This document shows positions 37,751 to 49,700 of a stretch of 64,000 bases of DNA, in pieces. The stretch is from assembly GCA_905178155.1 (NCBI GenBank), contig CAJINV010000033.1, positions 84,736 to 148,735 on the forward strand, in the 5' to 3' direction. Made by a program: the position numbers and the translations under genes. The notes below the pieces were generated by a model. That model did not search any database. It saw nothing but the letters and a program-made list of their open reading frames with translations, and had not been told where the DNA came from. Source of the stretch: Amoebophrya sp. A120 (taxonomy: Eukaryota > Sar > Dinophyceae > Syndiniales > Amoebophryaceae). Each line of letters starts with the position of its first letter. The first letter of the stretch is position 1.

Positions 37751-40700
37751 ATGTCTTCTCCAACGGCGAGTGCCGGGCCCAGCGATGGGGTTCTGTACAT
37801 GGGAGATGTCATCCTGTTGCGGGTCAAGATCACGGAGAAGCGCATGGGCTACGTTAGTTGCGACGGGTTCACGAATCCAGAGATGTCCGTGGTTTCTCCG
37901 CCGGACATGCAGGCGATCGACGACATTCGGGATTGTTTGTTCAAAGTGGTACGTGCAGAAGAAGAAGTGCGTTGTAGTTTATTTTTCAATTGATTGCAAA
38001 AGATCATCGACGAAGCCGAAGGCTAGTTCCGCCTGAGCAGTCTGTGTGCACTCCTAAGTACGCCGCCTTACACCGAAACTAATCGATTCCGATTGCAGTT
38101 TATCATCTACGGGCAAAAGTTAAAGTATAAACGTGTGAAAAGCTTTTCTCAGGTTTGCAAGCTCGACTACACGGCCCAGCGCGAGCTTGCGAAGTTACAA
38201 AATGAACGGAAGATGGAGGGTGACCCGCTGCGGTCCGCGAGTCGGTTCAGTGCGAAGGAGAAAAATCTGGACGCGGACATCCGGCGGGCGCAGGGGAAGG
38301 TGGAGCTGGAAGCGCAGACGAACCGGGAGAAGGAGAGGTTTGTGCACCCGGTGACCTATGGCGACACGATTCAGCTGTTTCACATCAAGTCAGGGAAGTA
38401 CCTCACCGTTCGCTCGCAGGAGTCGGCCTCGGTGGAAAACCACAACCGACTGGTCTCCGTGGCCGACGGGAACCAGTACTCCGCATTTCCTATGTCCGGC
38501 TTAGCGGGACGAATCGCAACCTGGTGGACCATAAGTAATGTTGTACAGTCGGAACTTCTCTTGTACAAAGGGCGAGAGCGCAGACGCAGAACTTGCTTAC
38601 TTCAACTTCTGCTTGTTGAGATGAAATTTGGCCATGCTAGAATGAAAACAACTCTCCTTTACTGACGCATTTTGCATGATCGCAATCTCTTCAACATCGT
38701 CCTTCTGAGAAGATTCTTCCTCCACCTGAGCCGGGTATATTCCGCGTCCGCAGTTTTTACAAGCACAAGTACCAGGGCGAACGGGTGAGGTTCAACGAGC
38801 AGGTGATTTTTGACGTTCAGAGACTCGGCAAGGAGTGGACGTTGCGCACGGCCGGGACCGAGTGCGAGACGCCGGACGGCATCCCGTTTTTCGAAATGAA
38901 CTGTGCGTGCGACCAGGTGACCGGGTACTTTCCCATGCTGTACAGCCGCAATCCGGACCACCTAAACTACGCGTCCGTCGTGCGCCTCTACTACTGCGGC
39001 GCGAATGCCATGGTGGGGGCGAGCTGCCACGATGAGGAGGCCACGAGTACCCTGGTCTTGGAGAAGGAGAAGGATGTGCAGCAACTGTCCGAGCTGATGA
39101 CAGGGTCCGGGCTGCTGCAAAACGAGCTGCGCATGAAGGGCAAGGTGATCCCGTCGGGGGCGAAAACCGACATGACGATGCGGGAAATACGGGAAAAACT
39201 CCCAGCGGACGTGGTGTTTCACTGGAAGACCAACGTGAAAACCCCGTATTTGCGGCCCCTGCCACAACTCGCCTACGACCACGTGGACAATCTGTGGTCG
39301 AAGGGCTGCTGGTTGATAGAACAAACCGCAAACCGGTTGGGCGGGGGCGCGGTGGAGTGGAAAAAACCGATCTGCTTCCGGCACTTGGGCAGCGGCAGAT
39401 ACCTCAGTGTCTCGAACCGGTTCCCGGATGGGGAAGGGAATTTCGGGTAGAAGGAAAAATGACTTCCACTAGAAGCCAACTCATTTTTTTCAAGTCTGAT
39501 CGGTCGTCCCTAGGCTAATTGTTTCAATCTGCATGTCGATGAAACTGAAAGCAAAAGAAACGGATGTTGAGGCATGGTGCAGCTGTTGTATCGCAGCATG
39601 ATGGAGAAGATACACAAAAGAACTTCAACTTGGCAATCAACAGTGCCTGCATGCTGAAGCGCGCGGACGCGACGTCTTTCTTTTTTCTCGAACCTATCGA
39701 GCCCATCGACGGTGCCAAAGTACCTCTCGGGCGTATCCGCTGCCTGATCGGGTGGAAGGATGAGTCGACCGGGCAGCAGTACTTTTTGTCTGTCGGCTAT
39801 CGCAAGAAAAAAACTATGTGAGTGTAAATCTGTGATGCAGAAAGTGCAAAACTGTTACACTTGTCATGCTGGATCTGCGTCATGCGCTACTTTCATACGT
39901 GTTTCCACGTACTAGCTGCGCATGACAGATTTTCCCTGTAATGCAAAGCTAATTTGTGCTGCTGTTTTTCCGTACACAGTTACACTTACACATTTTTTTT
40001 CCTGGATATCGGCGGGCAAAAAGCTTCCCGGCTCTCGGCCGCCGCTACGCTGCGCAAGCGACAGCTGAACGCCACCCGGGCGCGGGGCGGCCAAGCGGTC
40101 AACGAGGGCGAGGGCAGCCAGAGCAGCCGCGACATTTTGTTTCTCAACTCGCGCCGGGTGCGGGACGCGGTGCAGATTGAGTGCATGGAGGGGAAATCCA
40201 AGGATACGGACCCCTATGTCCTGCCGGAGTTGCTCACCTACGTCACCGACATTAATCGCTTGTACGTGACCAAGAACTTTTTCAAAACCTCCTGCCGCCG
40301 CCTAGCGCAGCTGCGCGACACCTTGAAGCTGTGGCACAAGCAGGGCGGGCCCAAGGCGAGCAACAGTCCGACGAGCAATCGGCCGGCAGAGCAAAGGCGG
40401 ACCTCCCGCCGGTTGTCGGACGAAGCTGCGTATCAATCGCAAATTATGGATCTCAGAGTCTGGTTCTGGAAGGAAACAGAGGTTTTTCCTGCAGCTGTGG
40501 TCGCATGAGCATAACCACCCAGAAAGTGAAAGTCGGGTAGGAAGAACAAAGTGGCCCTAGCATCACAGGTTTTGAGACAAGGAGGTTTTTTCATCTCAAT
40601 GCCTGCCCCGCATGTCGAGACAGCGACAGCGCTGCTGGTTTCGGTGGCCGGTCTGCCGGAAGCGGCAACCTTATGCTGCCCAAGCATGACACTTTTTTGC

Positions 40701-43700
40701 GTACTAGTCCTCTGAAAAGCGCATCTTCACAACAAGTTTGCAGGTTCTCCCCAGAACACGAGAAGACATAGTTGCAGTGCATACGGATCGGGCGGTGGAC
40801 TTCGAGGCCGTGGTGATTGCGGAGCGGAAAACATACCTGCAAATCGCCCGGGTGGTCAACGAGTCCATTGCCTTCATGCTGACCGTATCGAATGTAAAAA
40901 TGTCTGGGTCTGGAAGAATGCAACTTGTCATGCTAAATCTGAAGCATGTAAAAATCTGTGTTGCATGATTACCAAAAGTCGTCCAGTTTTGACCAAGTCG
41001 GGAGGGAGTTTCTCATGCAGGATAGGCATGAGAGAGATCGCACAGAATCTTTCATGCTAGGTCCTGCATTCCAGACCTCATGGCTCATGGGAAATCTGCA
41101 TGACAAATCGCGCATTCTTCCAGACCCAGGCATTTTTGCATTTGATAGACCAGCGCGGAGGCTGAGGCATTGCCGGAGAACTTCACCGCGCTGGCCATGG
41201 GAATCGCGGGGAGGCGGAAGTGCAACATGATCCGGCAGAAAATCGCCAAAGAGCTGAAGTTCATTGACGCTTCCGTTTCCATGGAGGAAGCCATCTGGAT
41301 GCTGGGCGGGTGCAGGTTCATGAAGGGCGTCTCGCGGACAGTAATCGATCTAAACCCAAACGCGACCGCCGCGGCAGCGAAGGCGTCAACGGTACTGATA
41401 GTGTGTTTGTGAGTAGATACAACTTGCAATATCGAACTGGAATCAGGCAGCTTAGATCTTGACGACGACAAATCCAAGTGCGTCCTTCTCCTTCTACCAT
41501 CTAATTTGTCATGCGAAACCTCCTATGCGAAAGCGAAACCGAATGTGATGCGAAACCTCCTATACGAATCCGTCTATCAGACCGGCTCCATGGCGGAGAA
41601 TGTGGACCTCGCGGACACGCCTTCGCCGGAGAAAGTGAACTGCATGAAGCTGTTGCTCATCCTGTGGCAAAAGTGCTTCCAGGCAAACCTGCCGGTGGAG
41701 GACTACTTTGTGCGCAATGAATGGATGGAGTTGATCAACAGTCTGAACGGGCTGGGGCTCGGCGCCGCAAGCGTCCTCGGGGTCATGATGGAAACAAACG
41801 CAAACTTGGTCCGGAACGCCAAACCCCACGTGGTGCTTCAGTTCGTTGATTTCTTGAAGCGGCTCGGCCCCGACGCCACCTGGCTAAACTTGCTCCAAGG
41901 GTTCTGCAGCTGTCTCGGCGTGCCGATCCAGTGCCAGCAGCAGCTGGTGCTGCAATCTGTGTACGATCCGGGGAGTATATGAGAATGCACAACTTCTACC
42001 CCTCCTACTCAATTGTCATGCAAAATTACCAAAAGCATATGCGCCCTTTGCCTCTTGGCGTTGGCCCTTTTTGCATTTACAGATTCATCTGGCAGCCCAT
42101 ACAGAACTAGAACAATACGCAGTGCAGTTGTCATGCAAAACCTTCACTCTTGCCGAGCCGACGCTACGCAGCTGCTCATGCACCTCGAATGAGGGGGAGG
42201 GGGAGTTGTGCACTCTCATAGAGTATTCAGCCGAATACGGAGTGGATTGGGAACAAAAAGAAACTACTCCTCTCCTGCCGCTATGCATTGCAAAAACATC
42301 TTCGCGCTAGATAGACAAAAATTGCTTCAGAATATTAAAAGTGTGCTAAGTTGTTAGTAGACTCGTTGAATGTTGCCATCTGTCCTCACTACAACGCGCG
42401 ACAGATTATATTTTGCAAAGGATAGTCGCCTCGGTTCCGTCGTGTGCCCCTTTCCGGAAACCCTCCGTGCCCAGTACACCGGCGGCGAAGCGAGTGCAGC
42501 GATCTACGGACACACCCTCCTCGCCTCGGGGATCCGCGATTTGTTTGTCTCCTGGCACAGCTCCGACGGGCAGCTGTGGCAGTTGGGGAACACGGAAAAG
42601 TTCGGGCTGTACTTCTCGCCGAAACAGCTGGGCCTGAAAACCTTCACGTTTCCGGACGACAGCGACCGGCGGCAATGGGTGAATTTGGCGGACATCATGT
42701 GGGTTTTGGATCCCAACGCCTGTTTTAACGTGGTCTTCGACACCAGGGAGCGGTGGCCGGACCGACAGAAAAAAATGTCGAAGTCGGAGAAGGCCAGCAT
42801 GCAGGCGAAGCAGGTGCTCGCGAACTTCTTCATCGCGCAGCTGCAGATGCTGACGGAGATGTGTCTGGATCGGCAGGTGAACGCGATCGGGGCGATCGAG
42901 AAGGAGTACTTCTACGAACTGGTGGTGTGCGGCGTGTGGCACCCCTTCCTCCCCGAAATCGTAAGGTCGAGGTTCGCGGCGCTGACCGACAATTTGTGGA
43001 TCGACCGGCACCCGCACTACGAAATGGAGGTGCCGAACTTCATCCGGAAGTACTTTGGAACCACCGCCATGCAGATGATCACCGCGGGCACCGCGCAGCA
43101 CCAGTCGGAACTGCCGAAGTTTGAGTTGATAACCCCGCCCGTGACCTCGAAACAGGGCGAGGCGGAGCAGGCCGGTAACATGAAGGTGAACCCGTTTTAC
43201 GGGATTACCAGCTCGCAGAAGTTCCAACTTCTGCTGGGCTACATCCAGTACCACATGGAAAAGATGGAGGGGAAGATGTGCATCACGCAGAAGGGTCTGA
43301 ACCAATACACGGGTGCGTTGATGGAGATGGGCCTGCACTTGCTACGCTTCGGCTTTATCCCCACCTGGGACCAGCTCTGCGACATCCTGGAACCCATCCT
43401 GAAGTGCATGGACGGCCGGACCGACTGGCTGAAGCAAGCTTATGGCGTTCTCAAACGTTACATTCTCAACTGTTACATGATTTGTCATGCAAAATGACCA
43501 TGACCCGCCAGACGATCAAGCTGCTGCGCATGACAAATTCTCGGAGGTCTAAACAGCACTATAATCCGCACGAAACCTGTAATGCAAGACGCGCAAGGTT
43601 CTCCCTCTCACCTGTGCTAGTCTTGCGTTACAAATTCATGTAACAGTTGAAAACGCCATAAAGCTACCGACCAGCTCACTCCCCGGTCCGCGTTTGTGCT

Positions 43701-46700
43701 GGACGTGGGGCCTATCAAATGTAAAAATGTCTGGGTCTGGAAGAATGCCAGACTTGTCATGCATATTTTGCATGACTCGGGATGTCTGTAATGCGTGATC
43801 TGGCATCACATATTTCTAGAGGCCTTCCTGATGCCTATCCCGCATGACAAATGCCCTCCCCGCGTAGCACAAACTGGGCGCCTCTTCCTGGTCATGCAAT
43901 ACAGATTTTTTTAGAGTCCAAAGTTAGCATCACAAGTTGCATTCTTCCAGACCCAGACACTTTTGCATTTGATAGGGCCGAACGGCCTAGACCCGCACGG
44001 TGCAGCGCTGGCAAGCGCGGAACAGGGCGGTGGCGGGGGCATTTCGCCGAGCTCGACGATCGTGTCGGGGTCGAGCGCCACGAAGCTCGCGGCGGAGCCG
44101 CTGCTGAGCGGGTTTTCGACGAAAAGCGGGGGGTTCTGCGACGTGAGTGTGCAGGAAGACGTCGAGATGCGCGTGACGAGGAGAAGGCCAATACATTCCC
44201 CGCGGTGGGCGGGAACAAGAATGTATAGTGCCGAATAGATGCTGTAGCGTTTGTCGCAATAGTACAAGTGCCGATGCGAAGGCGTCTACGTCTTTGCAAC
44301 ACAAACTTTTTGTTGATTCGCAGTACTAACTTACGTAGAGAAAATCCAACTTCAATATGCTTCATTTCTTGTATACCATTTGCATTTGTTTCACCTCGCC
44401 GCTCCTTACAAATTGAAATTTCCCCTGCCTAGTCCTTCATGGAAGATTTTCTGCCCGACGAGGATCACTTCCAAAGAATGTAAACGTACTTACACGATGG
44501 ATCCAGGTTTCCCCCCATCCCCACCGTCGCAGAAGACGAACTAGTTCGATGGCACGACAGCCCAGAGAACGCCGAACTGATGGAATGTAAGTCGTACATG
44601 TGCGAACTCTGCCTCCGTGTACACGACCTGGCGATCGATCAGATCCTAGGCCGCATCGTCCCTCTCTTCAAACAGTGGGAGGCCACCACCGCGGGCGGTC
44701 GGCAGGGCTACACTGGCGCGCGGTTCAGTGAGCAACAGGGCGCTCTATGGATCGTGAATGTATCGTACTACAGTACGGAGACGAACTGCAAAACTTAGCA
44801 TGAAAAATGGGATTTGGAATGCGGATCTTCCACCTTAGGAGTGGAGAGGGATTTGTATTGATGCATGATTGCAATTACTAGAGACTCCTACGAATATTAC
44901 GATACTTTTGCAAACCATACTCTCCCGTTTCCATTGATTTGGTCGAGCAGGTATTGCTACCCATTGCAAATGTGCCTGGGTCCCCCGGAATTTTGCCATG
45001 CGAAAAGTAGATGAAGATGAATGACAAATGACTGACTGGCTCCAGTACGCAGCTAAGCATGAGAAGTTTCACAGCGGTTTTACTTTTACAACGGTAGTGC
45101 GAAGTGCGCATGAGAATAAAACACGTTTTTTCGACGTGACAGAGACGTGCCGCTCTGCGGCAACATGCATCACAGAGTTCAGAACGGGTTCGAGTATATT
45201 ATACAATAATGCGTGTCCAGCTCCAGAATGTGAATGAGGACAAGTCATATTTGCAATGCATAGATGCGGCAAATCACGCTGAAGAAGTTCGGGTTCGATA
45301 CGTATATGGACGGCGGCAACTTCACGGTCTATCAAAATGAAAAATCCCCCCACCCCACATCAAAACGAAGTTTGTTATGTTGGATTTGCGTACACAAATC
45401 AGATTTGTCTTGCTTGGAGAGAGGACTGCAGGCCCCTGCCATGCCTGAGTAGAGAGGTTTTGGCCTAGGCGCTTAGCATGAGAAACGTCTATGCTGTAGC
45501 CAACAGCATGACAAACCGCCTGCATAATGCGGCAGAGCCTGTGGAGTTGTCTTCTTGCAACACAGACGTGCGCTGTGGTCTCAAATCAGCAAGAGGAAGT
45601 TCGGCGTGTCGGGTGAGGGACCCCCGACGTCTGGCCTACGGATATCATGGGGAACTAAGGCTCAAATCAGCAAGACAAATTTTCGGAAACATAGCGCTTC
45701 GATATGGGGAGGGGGGATTTTCACTCTCGATACGGTCATGCTACTGGACTTGCTGATGTACGAAAATGCGAACTTGTTTCAGTTGGTGTTGGAATTGATC
45801 TTTAAAACGGGGTTCCGCACGAAGGAGGCCTTGAAAAATATGGACAGCGTCTTCCTGGTGCTCAACACGGACGAGGACAGGAGAATAGCGACGATGCGGC
45901 GGGACATCGTCACTCTCACGAACGGCTTTCACACGTTCGAATCCTGGGGGCAGTCGGACTCCTTTTCCCAGCACGATTCCGAGAAGGCGAAAAACATGAA
46001 CGCGATTTGCCGCCGCTTGCGGCACAACTGCTCGGTCGGCGGCCAGGACACGGGCGACACGAGTGTGCCGGACGAAACGGCGCAGCGGAACCTACTGGAC
46101 CTCGGTCTGATGCGCGCGATTTCCGCCGCGATAAGCATCCCGATCACGGAGTTTCAAGGCGAGGGTTTGAACGTGTTGAAAGAGATGATGAAGGAGGTCA
46201 CGGGGCTCCTGACCATGTTTGTCTACGACAACAAGCGAAACCAGCATGCGGCTTTCGAGCACCTCCCCACACTGCGCATATCAAATGCAAAAATGTGTGG
46301 GTCTGGAAACTTGTGATGCTGGGTGGCGTATCATGAGGAGGCCACAAGTGCTGGCTCAGCATGGCAAATTTTTGAGCTTCCAGGTGTTGCCTATTCTGCA
46401 TGAAAGGGACACGCCGTTGGGTCGTCCGCCATCGTGATAGGATCGCCGTGTCTGATCATTCGACCCCCTGTATGCTTTTTAGCGCGCAACCGGTCACAGA
46501 AGTAAGTCTTAGAGCAAGTTTGTAAGACTAACCCATCAAGGCAATACTGGAGCTCCACCGTGCTCGCGGGCTTGGATGGTAAGGCAGGTCAGCCACACAT
46601 AGCGCCCACTGGCTGTAGCCATGCGTAAGCAATCGATAGCAGTTTTGCAGGTGCAGCCGGGTGGTAGTTAGGAAGTGGGCCGGGTCCCCACGACCTAGGG

Positions 46701-49700
46701 GCATCGGCAGAGGCTAAATGTGTTCTAGCGCCCAGGTATTGGCAGAGGCTAAATCTGTTCTAACGCCAACCCGCCAGGAGTTAAATGGTACTACTACTAC
46801 TACTGCATGACAGAAAAATGGTGCTCTTGGGTAACGTGCATGACTACAGATTCGAGAGTCATGCCAGACAAGCATGACAAACATGCATTCTCCCAGACCC
46901 AGACATTTTTGCAGTTGATAGCGCACCTGGTTTAACTACGGCGTCGGCATGGCAAACCCCATCGCAAGTATTTTCCGCAACAACCGGGAGCTGTGCGAGA
47001 AGGTCCCCGTGGCTCTGATCTACGACTTCGCTTTCGCGCTGCAGGCCCGGTCCCGCGGCTTCTTGCCGCACCAGCTGGCGTTTTTCCACTCGATCCTGGT
47101 GGTGGGGGACCGAAAAATCAACCGAAACGCGGATATTCTAGCGGAAATCCTGTCGAAGCCAAGGTTTGATAAGGTTCTCCACTGCTTGTTCGACTCCGAC
47201 GGGCGGAAGAAACGCCGGAGCATGCTGCGGAAGTTTGCGAGTTTGGAGGAATTGTCGAAGCCCGAGCCGTATGAATTGCAAAAGTATCGTACTCGTATAA
47301 ACGCATTACAAATTTCCTCAGCATGTTGATAAATAAAATTTGTAAAAATGCGGATATACCTAAGGAAAAAGATTTGTAATGCATGGGCGCAATTACTACG
47401 AGTACGAGACTTTTGCACAGGATAAGCCGTTCCGAAAGTGGAACGGCGACGACGCCGAGCTTGTCTACTCCGTGAAGTCGGTCGAGCTTCTCAGCTTGAT
47501 TTGCCTCGGCCAGGGTGACGGCGGACGGTCCAGCTTCGTGGTGAACATGATTTCGCCAGACTCACTGACGGTCCAGTACATGGAAGTCCATGAGACCGTC
47601 TACATTACCACCGAGCCGGTCGGCGGCCAGCCCTCGATCTCCAAGGCCGCACAGGAGATGGCCCGGGTGTTACAGGGCGCGATGCTGGACCTGATGTCCA
47701 ACTGCTACTACGAGACGGAAGTAAGGGACGACCGGTTCTGGAATTCGGATATTCACTTGTATCTACTCGAACTGCTCACCACGGAAATTGACAAAATCTT
47801 CAACGTATCAACTGCAACTATGTCTGGGGCTGGGAGATTGCGAGACTTGTCATGCTAGTCTGGCATGACTCTGAGCTCTCTATTACGTGGCCGCGAAGAG
47901 CTCCGCTTGCCCGTCATGCAAAAACGCAGTCTCTCGTGCGGAGTACGCAACTCAGAACCACAGCAAAACTTGTCATGCTGGGCAGCGCATTACAGTGCTT
48001 TCACTGTACAACTCCCTTCCCTGCAACACAGGTTTCCAGACCCAGACATGTTTGCATTTGATACAACGTGAGTGCAAAGAACCGCCCGGTCACGGACAGC
48101 GAGGAGATTTTCGTCCACAGGGTGCTCCGCGCGCTAAACAACTACGTGCAGTGGGCGATGAGCATCACGGAGAAGCACGGCACCACGCACAAGGGCATCC
48201 TGGATTTGTGCTATCCTGAGTAAAAACGTCCCCACACCAGAGTTGTCATGCAGATTTGCAATGACAGGAACATTTGTAATGCGCATCGCCAGGAGAGGCA
48301 TTTTTAGTCGTGTTTTGGAATTTGTAATGTTGTAAACAGGATGAGCAGATGGATTTCTGATGCAGCTGGCCATGCGAACCTGCACTAAACTACGGACTGC
48401 AACTTGTGACGCGTGACCCTCAAAAGTTCTAGGTTTGTGTTGCAAAATCCCCATCTTGACTAGGTTTGTGTTGCAAAATCCGCCGCATTTTTTTAAAAAA
48501 TTGCCGGTTGCAGCGGCATCTAACTCGAAGTTTGACAAAGCACTTTATAAGAAAAAGCACTTCGTAAAGAAAAGCACTTCGTAAAGAAAAGCACTTCGTA
48601 AAACAAAACGTAGTCATGTAAAGCAGCACGGCAGATACTTCAACATACTAGCAGTGTGCGGGGGGGGCCAATGTGGTCCCCCCCACGCGCTGCGCCTATA
48701 AATAAAACACGCCAGGGAATTTTCTTTTTTTTCCAGCAGAGGCTGGCTGTGGGACTTGGGGCAATGCCGGGGATTAGAAATGCAAATATGATGGCAGTGC
48801 GTTTCTACTCTTAAGTATCCTGCTTCAAACATGTTTTATTTTTTTTTGGCCTTTTGTCACGCTCTTTGTCATTGTCTTTGGATTAGTACCGCGTCACACA
48901 ATTGCACAAGTATTTAGAAAACATCATGGAAAATGGCACGCGGAGTCGGAAACATTGAAAACGACGCCGAGCTCGACGGANNNNNNNNNNNNNNNNNNNN
49001 NNNNNNNNNNNNNNNNNNNNNNNNNNNNNNNNNNNNNNNNNNNNNNNNNNNNNNNNNNNNNNNNNNNNNNNNNNNNNNNNTGTACGAAAATGCGAACTTG
49101 TTTCAGTTGGTGTTGGAATTGATCTTTAAAACGGGGTTCCGCACGAAGGAGGCCTTGAAAAATATGGACAGCGTCTTCCTGGTGCTCAACACGGACGAGG
49201 ACAGGAGAATAGCGACGATGCGGCGGGACATCGTCACTCTCACGAACGGCTTTCACACGTTCGAATCCTGGGGGCAGTCGGACTCCTTTTCCCAGCACGA
49301 TTCCGAGAAGGCGAAAAACATGAACGCGATTTGCCGCCGCTTGCGGCACAACTGCTCGGTCGGCGGCCAGGACACGGGCGACACGAGTGTGCCGGACGAA
49401 ACGGCGCAGCGGAACCTACTGGACCTCGGTCTGATGCGCGCGATTTCCGCCGCGATAAGCATCCCGATCACGGAGTTTCAAGGCGAGGGTTTGAACGTGT
49501 TGAAAGAGATGATGAAGGAGGTCACGGGGCTCCTGACCATGTTTGTCTACGACAACAAGCGAAACCAGCATGCGGCTTTCGAGCACCTCCCCACACTGCG
49601 CATATCAAATGCAAAAATGTGTGGGTCTGGAAACTTGTGATGCTGGGTGGCGTATCATGAGGAGGCCACAAGTGCTGGCTCAGCATGGCAAATTTTTGAG

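Larger units (their letters stand above)
45757..48980. repeat. First copy of a 3224-bp assembly duplication
   Basis: Same sequence as 49081-52304 at constant offset 3324; every open frame in one copy reappears in the other at that offset. It ends directly at the N run. Most likely the unmerged end of the left contig. Confidence 0.92.

Noticed and set aside
38099-38152. Extra coding sequence FIIYGQKLKYKRVKSFSQ before VCKLDY in the channel
   Set aside because: Open and in frame after an AG at 38098, but skipping to 38153 gives FKVVCKLDYTAQ, the same length as animal FKLCPMNRYSAQ.
46600-46770. tRNA, 5S or spliced-leader RNA in the cargo of the 46279 introner
   Set aside because: No cloverleaf, no A/B boxes and no match to the dinoflagellate spliced-leader sequence that I could see; left as unexplained.
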